Part shown: positions 1 to 7,059 of the stretch, one piece after another | Numbering within the stretch: the stretch's first letter is position 1 | Layout of the letters: each line of letters opens with the position of its first letter | Assembly: GCA_024231375.1 (NCBI GenBank) | Contig: JAAEQP010001418.1 | Location: 1 to 24,080 of the forward strand | Source of the DNA: a bacterium | GTDB taxonomy: Bacteria > Hydrogenedentota > Hydrogenedentia > Hydrogenedentiales > SLHB01 | Length of the DNA stretch: 24,080 nt | Direction: 5' to 3' | Made by a program: the position numbers and the translations under genes | The notes under the pieces: generated by a model | The model's database searches: none | What the model was told of the DNA's origin: nothing | Seen by the model: only the letters and a program-made list of their open reading frames with translations

Positions 1-46
1 GGGCGGCAGGTCACTGCTCCCCGGGAAGTGGTGACAGATTCCCCCC

Positions 47-76
47 GTCATTCTGAACGAAGTGAAGTATCTCATT
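47..76 (+). repeat. Possible dispersed intergenic repeat (GTCATTCTGA...-type)
   Basis: The stretch beginning GTCATTCTGAACGAAGTGAA resembles a phrase I remember from intergenic DNA of many environmental bacterial genomes (GTCATTCTGAGCGAAGCGAA). Only one copy is present here, so the repeat status rests on memory and not on this sequence. It lies downstream of the epimerase gene; the rest of 1-185 holds no gene that I can support. Confidence 0.3.
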
Positions 77-101
77 CCCCAGAAGACCCATCCCGACCGG
101 G

Positions 102-129
102 TGTGGGACCGGCGCCCTCGCCGGTCATC
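102..129 (-). repeat. Dispersed palindromic repeat, copy A
   Basis: Read on the minus strand this 28-mer starts GATGACCGGCG and ends GCCGGTCCCACA. It matches positions 2107-2134 on the plus strand at 26 of 28 bases. The core can fold as a hairpin (ACCGGCG paired with CGCCGGT around a 4-base loop). It lies just downstream of the epimerase stop codon, so it could act as a 3'-end hairpin, but there is no T-tract. Confidence 0.6.
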
Positions 130-185
130 CTCCACGGGATAGCGCCCCCGTCTTGCGGCGACCGGACGATGCGGGCGCAAACGCC

Positions 186-872
186 CTACACCACGTTCCG
201 CTCTTCCTCCACAGCGGCATCGAAGGTCTGCATCGCGGCGGCGAGGTCGGGGGTGTCGGGTTTGAAGACGGCCGATGTGCCGAGCACGAAGATCTCGGCG
301 CCGTGGTTCGCCAGCATGGCGGCGTTGCGCACGTTGATGTTGCCGTCCACCTCGATGCGGGTCCGCAGTTCACGGTAGGCGATGTTCTCTCGCATGATGC
401 GGACCCGGTCGAAGGCGCTGGCGATTATCTTCTGTCCCGCATAGCCGGGATCCACGGTCATCATAAGCACGCGGTCTGCGTTCTCAAGCAGGTAATCGAG
501 TTTGGTCAGCGGCGTGCCGGGGTTGATGGCGATGCCGGGTGACGCGCCTGCGTCGCGGATGGACGCCAGGGTCCGGTGGGCGTGGACGCAGGTCTCGACG
601 TGGACCGTGATGCTGTCGCACCCGGCCTCGACGAACCGTTCGATGTACTTGTCCGGCTGCGAAATCATGAGGTGGCCGTTGCACGGCAGGTTGGAGACGC
701 GTTTCACCGCCTTGATGAAATCGAACCCGAGCGTGAAATTGGGTACGAACAGGCCGTCCATGATGTCGAAATGCAATTCATGGCACCCGCCCGCTTCCAA
801 GGCCGCAAGGTCATCCTCCAACCGCGCCAGGTTCGCACACATCACCGACGCCGAATAGGTCAATCCACTCAC
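186..872 (-). CDS. Ribulose-phosphate 3-epimerase family protein (Rpe/AlsE-like)
   Basis: A 228-residue TIM-barrel sugar-phosphate epimerase, the usual length for the family, which interconverts ketopentose (Rpe) or ketohexose (AlsE) phosphates at C3. Visible motifs are HFDIMDG (H34, D36), GHLMI (H67), VDPGYAGQ (from about 140) and EVDGN (D176). H34, D36, H67 and D176 correspond to the metal ligands and the two catalytic aspartates. VDPGYAGQ instead of the usual VNPGFGGQ, and EVDGN instead of VDGGI, look closer to D-allulose-6-phosphate epimerase than to housekeeping Rpe. Substrate is therefore uncertain. The start is a GTG preceded by an AGGAGA Shine-Dalgarno about 9 bases upstream. No neighbouring pentose-phosphate gene is visible. 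Confidence 0.93.
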   Translation of the reverse strand: MSGLTYSASVMCANLARLEDDLAALEAGGCHELHFDIMDGLFVPNFTLGFDFIKAVKRVSNLPCNGHLMISQPDKYIERFVEAGCDSITVHVETCVHAHRTLASIRDAGASPGIAINPGTPLTKLDYLLENADRVLMMTVDPGYAGQKIIASAFDRVRIMRENIAYRELRTRIEVDGNINVRNAAMLANHGAEIFVLGTSAVFKPDTPDLAAAMQTFDAAVEEERNVV

Positions 873-1071
873 CGGATAGAGTCTCCTGCTACTTGTTCAG
901 CCGTGCCCCATACGAATCCGCGACAGGATACCGCCTCCCACGAGTGCGTGCAAGGTGGGGGATTGCTCAACGCAGAGTTCCGGAACGCGCCGGGGAGCCA
1001 AGAGAAGGGGATGAGGAGATTGTTGGAGATTGGGGGATGCTGTGCGGGAAGTCGCTGGGCACGTCCAATCC

Positions 1072-1107
1072 GGACACCCACAAGCTGCGCTTGAAGGCGG
1101 CACACAT
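1072..1107 (+). repeat. Partial copy of intergenic palindromic element
   Basis: Begins GGACACCCACAAGCTG and continues CGCTTGAAGGCGGCACACAT. It aligns with the right end of the element at 18472-18572 (18538-18574) with about three differences and one 1-base gap. CAAGC and GCTTG can pair, as in the full element, but the outer stem has decayed. The left half is absent here. The surrounding intergenic stretch 873-1146 shows no supportable gene. Confidence 0.6.
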
Positions 1108-1146
1108 GATGGGAGGCCCCCTGACCGAGTGTGCCGTCCCGCGCGG

Positions 1147-2070
1147 TCACTCCGCGCCCAGAAACCGCACGAACCAATCGCAACCGGCTTGGTAGTCCTT
1201 GGCGGTGTGGTCGTGGGTGGCTTCGGCGGTGTCGAGAAGAAGGAGGCGGAGGCGTTCGGGGTGGTCGGTGTAGAAGGGTTTGAGCTTGTCGTGAAAGGTC
1301 TCCATGCCCTCGTAGGGCATGGCGGGATCGCGGCGGTTGTGGACGAGCAGCACGGCCTTGGGCGCGATGTGCGGCAGGGTATGGATGGGGTCGTAGTCCT
1401 TGATGCGTTGGCGAAGGTCGGGTGCCTTGTCCATGAATGCGGTGAGGGCCTCGTCGGACAGACCTTTCCGGCGGGACGTCTCGAGAAAGTCGGCACCGCC
1501 CGCCCATGACACCGCCGCGCCGAGCCGGGGTTCGCGGCCCGCGGCCATGAGCGATACGATTGCGCCGCCGGACCGGCCGGCAACTCCGACCCGCGTGGCA
1601 TCGGCGTCGTCGCGTGTTTCCAGGTAGTCGATGATGGCGGAGACGTCATCGGCCGTTTCGGCGTACCCGCGGATGAGCGCGTCGAACATGTTGTCCTGCA
1701 CCATCTGGTTGAACTCGGGTTTGTACCGTTCGCCCGCCCACCACGCGTCGATGGACAGCACCAGGAAGCCCTTTTCGGCGAGGATGTAGGGCACGTCGTG
1801 CAACCACCATTCGAACCACACTTCCTTGGTCTGTGGCCGACCCGAGGTGGAAGCGACATCGATGATGGCCCCGCCGTGGATTAGGATGACGACAGGCTTG
1901 TGCGCGTCGGCGTGTTTGTCGGCGAACAGCATGCAGGTGGGAATATCGCGATCGGTGATGCGTTCCGTTTGCAGCGTGAATCCGTCGCGGGGTTTCACTT
2001 CCGGCGGCGCGTCTCCGTAGGGGCCAGCCGAAACACAGACCAACAGGATGGGTAGCAGCAGGGCGTTCAT
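1147..2070 (-). CDS. Secreted alpha/beta hydrolase (dienelactone hydrolase/acetyl xylan esterase type)
   Basis: A 307-residue serine hydrolase. An N-terminal hydrophobic stretch (about residues 2-16) followed by a short Gly/Pro-rich segment suggests Sec export. The oxyanion-hole region appears as VILIHGG, the nucleophile elbow is GRSGG with S167, the likely acid is the Asp in VHNRRDP, and the likely base is a His in THDHT near the C-terminus. The order Ser-Asp-His and the length fit the DLH/acetyl-xylan-esterase superfamily, which cleaves ester bonds, but the substrate cannot be read from sequence. The start ATG has a GAAGGAGAA Shine-Dalgarno, spaced slightly long. It stands alone between two repeat-bearing intergenic regions. 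Confidence 0.85.
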   Translation of the reverse strand: MNALLLPILLVCVSAGPYGDAPPEVKPRDGFTLQTERITDRDIPTCMLFADKHADAHKPVVILIHGGAIIDVASTSGRPQTKEVWFEWWLHDVPYILAEKGFLVLSIDAWWAGERYKPEFNQMVQDNMFDALIRGYAETADDVSAIIDYLETRDDADATRVGVAGRSGGAIVSLMAAGREPRLGAAVSWAGGADFLETSRRKGLSDEALTAFMDKAPDLRQRIKDYDPIHTLPHIAPKAVLLVHNRRDPAMPYEGMETFHDKLKPFYTDHPERLRLLLLDTAEATHDHTAKDYQAGCDWFVRFLGAE

Positions 2071-2106
2071 AGGGCGCTCTTCTCCTTCAATCCGTCAAGT
2101 GTGGGA

Positions 2107-2134
2107 GATGACCGGCGGGGGTGCCGGTCCCACA
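2107..2134 (+). repeat. Dispersed palindromic repeat, copy B
   Basis: A plus-strand copy of the repeat at 102-129, with 26 of 28 bases identical. It starts GATGACCGGCG and ends GCCGGTCCCACA. The arms ACCGGC and GCCGGT can form a hairpin. The copy sits between the hydrolase start (2070) and the end of the membrane-protein operon (2167), an intergenic position like that of copy A. Confidence 0.6.
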
Positions 2135-2166
2135 GCTGCCCGTCCGGACCCCTTCCCCAAAGACGC

Positions 2167-3816
2167 TCAACGACCCCGCCACCATCTCTTGAGAAGGTGC
2201 CTGTGCTGCCGCGAATGGCAGATGGGCAATGCTGCGAAGGGTAGGTAGAACAGGATGGTCATGATCGCGGCCAATGAGGCGACCAACTCTTCGGACGGGG
2301 GTAGCATGGTGACGATGCCGCCCGCCCATGCGAAGAAGGCGGCGTGGAGGGCCGCAACGATGGGCAGTGAACAGACCGCGAGACCAAACGCGCGGCGTCG
2401 CACGAGGCCGTGTGTCAGCGCGTACCACCATGCGCCCACCACGGCGACGAGGCATATGGCTGCCGATACGGCACATGCGACAAGCAGTTCAACGCCACGG
2501 CCAGGCCCCGTACCCAGGACAAGCAGTCCGAGCCCACCGAGAAGCACGAGGATTCCGAAGGCGAAGTAGCCGAACAGAAGGAGCCCGCCAAGCCAATACA
2601 GCGTCCACACGAACGCGAACATACCCGCGCAGGCCGCGAGGCCCCATCCGACCAGCACCAGAGGGGGCAGATGGCGCGCGCTTTCGGGGGTCAGCAGCAA
2701 CCAGTCACCGGATTTGCCTTCGGCCCAGGCCCATACGGCAAGGATTGCCGCGACGAAAACCAGGGCAAGTGCGCCCATAGCGATACTGCGCGCCGAAGCC
2801 TGCATGCGATACGCGGCCATGGCGGGGCCGTCCATAGGCCGGACATCGACGAGCGTCATGGAACCGGCGACACGGTCCTGATGTCGGACAGCAAGGGCGG
2901 CGAGTCCGGCGCAGATGCCCGAAGTAGGTACGGCAAACCACATGGCGTGGATGACGGCGAGGGAAAGCGTGGGGAGGTCTGGAAAGCCATCGGGATTGTC
3001 GAAGAGGACGCCGAAATACCGCGCCACTCCACCGAACGCGGTGAGACAGAACGCGAAGGCAACCACCATTCCGGGAAAGAGTCGTCCCGTGCGGCGAAGC
3101 TCGTACCACACGTGGGCCTGCCCTGGCGAGGCAAACGCGGTCTTTGGCGCGACACCCCAGTCGTAGAGGTCGTCGATCCATTTCGCGGCGATCTTCAGAT
3201 CGCCCACGCGCTCCTTGCGTGCCGCCCAGGCGACACCGGCCGCGCAGGCCCCCGAGAGGGCCACGGCCGCGGCGGTCAGCAATGGCGGGTAGCGTATGTC
3301 GATACCCTTCATGAACGCCAGCATCGTTGCGCATAGAAGCGGGAGAATCGGAACGGCCAGCGCCAGCACCAGCGGGTGAAAGGGACTCTTGCACCGGGCC
3401 ATGAGCAGGAAGAAGGCATAGGCCAGTTCGGCGCTGGTGAAGATAAGGACCGCGTGCCCGAAATCTCTGACGCCGCCCGCGAGCGACGCGAGTATCAGAG
3501 CCAACAGGGCAAAGGCGCCCAACACGACGGCGCCATAGCCTGCATGGACCAGGGTGATGGCGCCTGTCCGCATGGGAAGGCGGAACAGGTGGGAGGGGAA
3601 TCCGCCTTCCATGCGGTTCACTTCGAACCGCGTCATCTGCATCAGGCCGATCAAGGCGCAGAAGAGAAACACGGAGCCCAGTTTGAGCCCCTCGTCGACA
3701 TCGTTCAGAACCATGCAGGGCGCGGCGCACGCCAGCAGCAGCCCGCAGGCAAGGAACACGCCCCAGCGCGTCTGTCGCCATCGTTCCCACAACAACGCAT
3801 GTACGGGTGACCGCAT
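2167..3816 (-). CDS. Large multi-TM membrane protein, probable ABC permease (paralogue of the upstream gene)
   Basis: A 549-residue, very hydrophobic protein with roughly a dozen predicted membrane segments, last gene of the GntR-ATPase-membrane-membrane operon. It starts 13 bp after the stop of its paralogue, with GGAGG 7 bases before the ATG. The N-terminus has the motif ALLWERWRQTRW, and a similar block, SPGQAHVWYELRR, recurs from residue 230, each followed by hydrophobic helices. This suggests two fused repeats of a roughly six-helix unit. No recognised permease motif is visible, so transporter function is inferred from the adjacent ABC ATPase. YtrA-type operons typically encode drug/peptide or cell-envelope stress exporters; the substrate here is unknown. 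Confidence 0.8.
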   Translation of the reverse strand: MRSPVHALLWERWRQTRWGVFLACGLLLACAAPCMVLNDVDEGLKLGSVFLFCALIGLMQMTRFEVNRMEGGFPSHLFRLPMRTGAITLVHAGYGAVVLGAFALLALILASLAGGVRDFGHAVLIFTSAELAYAFFLLMARCKSPFHPLVLALAVPILPLLCATMLAFMKGIDIRYPPLLTAAAVALSGACAAGVAWAARKERVGDLKIAAKWIDDLYDWGVAPKTAFASPGQAHVWYELRRTGRLFPGMVVAFAFCLTAFGGVARYFGVLFDNPDGFPDLPTLSLAVIHAMWFAVPTSGICAGLAALAVRHQDRVAGSMTLVDVRPMDGPAMAAYRMQASARSIAMGALALVFVAAILAVWAWAEGKSGDWLLLTPESARHLPPLVLVGWGLAACAGMFAFVWTLYWLGGLLLFGYFAFGILVLLGGLGLLVLGTGPGRGVELLVACAVSAAICLVAVVGAWWYALTHGLVRRRAFGLAVCSLPIVAALHAAFFAWAGGIVTMLPPSEELVASLAAIMTILFYLPFAALPICHSRQHRHLLKRWWRGR

Positions 3817-3829
3817 GTACGGACCTCCT

Positions 3830-5476
3830 CTAACCGTGGCGCCGGCGATGCAGCAGCAACGGCGTCAAGAACAACGGGAACGCGGGCAACAGGGCAAGGC
3901 CGCTGACCAGGAACAGTGTAGCGAGGCCCCCAGGGAGCAGTGTCCGTGCCTCCACAAGAGCCACGCCTCCAATTCCCGCCAGTGGCAGCAGCGCCATCAA
4001 GGCGGCAATACCGGCTGTAGCACGTCGTGAGATCGCTCTGCGACGCCGCGTCATCCAAAGCGTCCAGACGCCCGCTCCGCCAATCACTACGGCAAAAAGT
4101 GCCACGGCCAGGTCAAGGGCCTGACCGCGCCGAAGGAAGGGCATCAGCTCCAGTGTGTCGGCCACTACGACGAGGGCTGGGACCATAAGCAGCGCACCTA
4201 TGACGACGAGCGGCTGCGAGTAACACGTCCACATCGCCAGAGCGGCGAAGACCACGGCCGCCAGGGGCGGAGCCCACGCGGGATACGGTTCGTTTCCCCA
4301 GTGCCAGAAGGCCAGATCCGAGAGCGATTCGACGTCGCCCATTGCGTAGGCGGTTGCGGTGAAGAAGACCGCGCCCAGTATCAGTATGGCGAGCGACATG
4401 CCCGTCGCACGCAGGTTCGCGCGCAGGCATGCCCACGCGAGTGAGCGCGTCTGGGCGGGCCGGGCCAAGTGGAATGTGCCAATGCCGGACTGACGCGCCC
4501 GTTTGTTCAAGGCGATGCGGATCAGTCCGGCTAGGAGCGCCATGATCGGCGGCGTCGTCGTGAACAGGCTTGGCAGAAGCCCCATGCGCCCCGGTGCGCG
4601 ATGATACAGAAACTCCGACATCAACTCCCGTGGCAAGATCTGCAGGAAGAGTACCATGACCAGGATGAGCAGCGGCAGCAGGTAGGCATGGCGGCGGTAT
4701 TCGTACCAAGCGTGTGCCTCGACCGGGGAACCGAACAGACTCGACCGGGCGCGGGCCAATGAGATTCTGGACAGGCGTTCCTGGAGCCGGGTCCAGCCGC
4801 CACGCCGGTCGAAGGATACCGCGGCCACGGCCACGCCGTATGGGCCGATGAGACCGAGTGTGTAGCCCACAACGGCCCACGCGGGGGACGAGTCGCTTGC
4901 CTCCAGGAAGGGGAACAGTATCAGACCGGCCACTGCCGCGCCTAAGGGCGCGAGGACGATAGCCGCCACCGTGTTGAGCCCGCCAACGGTCCAGAACCAC
5001 GCTTGCAGCACGCCGAACACGACGGCCACCCCCAAGGCGAAGAGGGCAGACGCCTTGATCAACCCCGTGAAGACCGTCATGAAGTCACTGGCCGTGGCCA
5101 CCTCATCCGGTCGTGTTACCCAGAAGAAGACCAGGGAGAATGCGAAGCACAGGACCACGGTGTACGCGGCCAGAACCGCCATTCCGTAGCCCATCATCGA
5201 TGCGACCGCGGTGCGCGTACGCATAGGGGTTCGGTACAGACGGCGCGGGAATCCGAGCCGGAGCGTTCCGCCTTCCCCCATGCCAAGCATCAGCATCGCG
5301 ATGAGGCCCAGGGACGCAAGCATCAGCGTGAGGACGCCAACGGTCGAGAGGCTCGACACGCCCTCCCCTATCCGCATCATTATGAGGCCCATGGCCGACG
5401 CCGCGGAGGCCCCGGCGATGACCCACCGGGTCCGCATCCAACGTTCCCACAGTAGCGCTTGAACGGGCGAGTGCAT
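3830..5476 (-). CDS. Large multi-TM membrane protein, probable ABC permease
   Basis: A 548-residue polytopic membrane protein directly behind the ABC ATPase: only 3 bases lie between the ATPase stop and this ATG, with GGGAGGAG inside the end of the ATPase gene as ribosome site. It is paralogous to the next gene: same length, same N-terminal pattern (SPVQALLWERWMRTRW against SPVHALLWERWRQTRW). An internal echo, SPVEAHAWYEYRR, begins at residue 250, so the protein looks like a duplicated, fused unit. The two membrane proteins probably form a heterodimeric channel energised by the ATPase. The role as permease is inferred from context; there is no substrate signature. Confidence 0.82.
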   Translation of the reverse strand: MHSPVQALLWERWMRTRWVIAGASAASAMGLIMMRIGEGVSSLSTVGVLTLMLASLGLIAMLMLGMGEGGTLRLGFPRRLYRTPMRTRTAVASMMGYGMAVLAAYTVVLCFAFSLVFFWVTRPDEVATASDFMTVFTGLIKASALFALGVAVVFGVLQAWFWTVGGLNTVAAIVLAPLGAAVAGLILFPFLEASDSSPAWAVVGYTLGLIGPYGVAVAAVSFDRRGGWTRLQERLSRISLARARSSLFGSPVEAHAWYEYRRHAYLLPLLILVMVLFLQILPRELMSEFLYHRAPGRMGLLPSLFTTTPPIMALLAGLIRIALNKRARQSGIGTFHLARPAQTRSLAWACLRANLRATGMSLAILILGAVFFTATAYAMGDVESLSDLAFWHWGNEPYPAWAPPLAAVVFAALAMWTCYSQPLVVIGALLMVPALVVVADTLELMPFLRRGQALDLAVALFAVVIGGAGVWTLWMTRRRRAISRRATAGIAALMALLPLAGIGGVALVEARTLLPGGLATLFLVSGLALLPAFPLFLTPLLLHRRRHG

Positions 5477-5479
5477 GGG

Positions 5480-6400
5480 CTACTCCTCCCTCAGCGCGGC
5501 GCGGTCGACGCCGACATGGGCCACGAAGATATCCTCCAACGTGGGCGCGGCGTCTTCCACGATCTCTGCGCCCAAGGCCTGCACCGCGGCCGCTACGTCG
5601 TTGGATTTGCCGTTGCATACCACGGTCCATTCGCGGCCGGCACCGTTGCACGATAGGGCGCCCGGCACCTTCGGCGGTGTTGACTGGGCCTCGGAGAACC
5701 GCAGCGTGACGCGGCGGTGCTGTCCTTTCACGGAGTCGATTTCGTCGCACATGATGAGCTTGCCCCTGTGCAGCATGGCCACGTCGTCGGCGACGCGTTC
5801 GACTTCATCCAGCAGGTGCGACGAAAAGACCACGGTGCGGCCTTCGTCGGCCACGGTGCGGACCACGGCGCCGAGGATCTCGCGGCGCACGACGGCATCG
5901 AGGCCGGACGACGGTTCGTCGAGCAACAGCAGGGGCGGCCGGTAGGCCAGGGCGATGAGCAACCCGGCCAGGGCCTTCTGGCCCCGGGACAGGTGCTTGA
6001 TCTTCTGGCTGGGGTCGAGGTTGAAGGTTCTGCGCAGTTCCTCGGCGTAGGCGTCGTCCCAGCCGGGGTAGAAGGCCTGGGTGTAGCGCATCAATTCGCT
6101 GACCCGCATCCAACCGGGCAGGTCGCGGTCTTCGGAGAGATAGCCGATGCGCGACAACACGCCCTCGGGATCGGCCACCGGGTCGCGGCCAAACACCGAC
6201 ACGGCGCCTTCCTCGGCCTTGAGGAGCCCCAGCACGTGGCGAATCAGCGTGGTCTTGCCCGCACCGTTCTCGCCCACGAGGCCGAACACGCGCCCGGCGG
6301 GTACCGACAGGTTCACCTGGTCCAGGGCGACGCTCTTCCGGAAACGCCGCGTCAATCCCCGCACGTCGATGACATTCTGGCTGTTCTGAGAATCGCTCAT
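5480..6400 (-). CDS. ABC transporter ATP-binding protein
   Basis: A 306-residue nucleotide-binding subunit of the BcrA/YtrB type, cytoplasmic, hydrolysing ATP to drive the two downstream membrane proteins. Seen: Walker A GENGAGKTT (43-51), signature LSRGQ (137-141), Walker B LLLLDEP (to residue 163), and switch histidine in SSHLLDE. The Q-loop position reads YLSED, with Glu in place of Gln, and the signature has Arg in place of the first Gly; both are familiar in BcrA-like exporters. The ATG at 6400 overlaps the GntR stop by 4 bp (ATGA), so translation is probably coupled. The frame stays open further upstream, but that extension has no homology-like features and lies antisense-free within the GntR gene. 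Confidence 0.95.
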   Translation of the reverse strand: MSDSQNSQNVIDVRGLTRRFRKSVALDQVNLSVPAGRVFGLVGENGAGKTTLIRHVLGLLKAEEGAVSVFGRDPVADPEGVLSRIGYLSEDRDLPGWMRVSELMRYTQAFYPGWDDAYAEELRRTFNLDPSQKIKHLSRGQKALAGLLIALAYRPPLLLLDEPSSGLDAVVRREILGAVVRTVADEGRTVVFSSHLLDEVERVADDVAMLHRGKLIMCDEIDSVKGQHRRVTLRFSEAQSTPPKVPGALSCNGAGREWTVVCNGKSNDVAAAVQALGAEIVEDAAPTLEDIFVAHVGVDRAALREE

Positions 6401-6801
6401 TCCCCGTCCCCTTCTTCGTGCTGCCGGTCCAAGGCTTCGCTTCGTTCCTGTATGAGACCAATGACCTCGTGGAGATCGATGTCGAGTTGCCGGGCTTCCG
6501 CGAGGAAGGCATCCGCGCGCTCCCGCATGATGCGCATGCGTTCGCGGCGCGCCAATGGCGTCCCGTTGCTGGAAATGTAGGTGCCCGCGCCTTGGCGCTT
6601 GCTCAGGACCCCGGCCACCTCGAGTTCCCGGTACGCGCGGGCCACGGTGTTGGGGTTGATGATGAGCTGCTGCGCCAGGGCGCGAATGGCGGGCACCTCG
6701 TCGCCGGGCGACAACCGGCCCGCGGCCACCAGATACTTCACCTGGTTGACGATTTGCAGGTAGAGCGGCACGCCGCTTCCCTGGGTTAGATGGATATGCA
6801 C
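6397..6801 (-). CDS. GntR-family transcriptional regulator, YtrA subfamily
   Basis: A 134-residue regulator. The N-terminal winged helix-turn-helix covers about residues 8-75, with the classic GntR blocks PLYLQIVNQVK, GDEVPAIRALAQQL and NPNTVARAYRELE. A short helical C-terminal tail (about 60 residues) replaces the large ligand-binding domain of other GntR proteins; this small size defines the YtrA group. YtrA regulators usually repress their own ABC-transporter operon. Here the gene is first in the operon, overlaps the ATPase gene by 4 bp, and a perfect inverted repeat lies about 30 bp upstream over the promoter. Confidence 0.94.
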   Translation of the reverse strand: MHIHLTQGSGVPLYLQIVNQVKYLVAAGRLSPGDEVPAIRALAQQLIINPNTVARAYRELEVAGVLSKRQGAGTYISSNGTPLARRERMRIMRERADAFLAEARQLDIDLHEVIGLIQERSEALDRQHEEGDGE

Positions 6802-6830
6802 GGTTCAGCCTCCGGGTGTTCGGGCTGTTC

Positions 6831-6872
6831 AAATTGTATTAACACTTTAATACAATTTGCGCCGGTTGTCAA
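6831..6872 (-). promoter_or_regulatory. Promoter and palindromic operator of the GntR/ABC operon
   Basis: AAATTGTATTAA (6831-6842) and TTAATACAATTT (6847-6858) form a perfect 12-bp inverted repeat around the 4-bp spacer CACT. The AT-rich palindrome stands out against GC-rich surroundings. On the minus strand TTGACA (6872-6867) is followed after 17 bp by TAAAGT (6849-6844), so the -10 lies inside the palindrome. A repressor bound there would block RNA polymerase. That the operon's own GntR protein binds it is inference from YtrA biology. Confidence 0.75.
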
Positions 6873-6937
6873 GGGGGTGGACCCGGCGGGCCGGAACCAA
6901 ACGGGAGCGCTCGGTGTTCTCGAGGGGGTCGATGGTA

Positions 6938-6966
6938 TTGACGGCAGGTGCGAAAACCGCTATTCT
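6938..6966 (+). promoter_or_regulatory. Probable promoter of the hybrid histidine kinase gene
   Basis: TTGACG (6938-6943), a 17-bp spacer and TATTCT (6961-6966) match the sigma70 pattern well. Transcription would start near 6973, leaving a leader of about 85 bases before the ATG at 7060. Confidence 0.5.
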
Positions 6967-7059
6967 GACTAGGCATCATCCGGCAGGGCTGCACGGACGG
7001 ATGCGAGACAATTCATTAGATCATAAGGGGTTGAGTCGTGTTACCCCGTCAGTAGCGCG

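Noticed and set aside
1213..1227. 15-mer GTGGGTGGCTTCGGC shared with 18494-18508
   Set aside because: The first site lies in the hydrolase coding sequence and the match does not extend; chance similarity in GC-rich DNA is likely.
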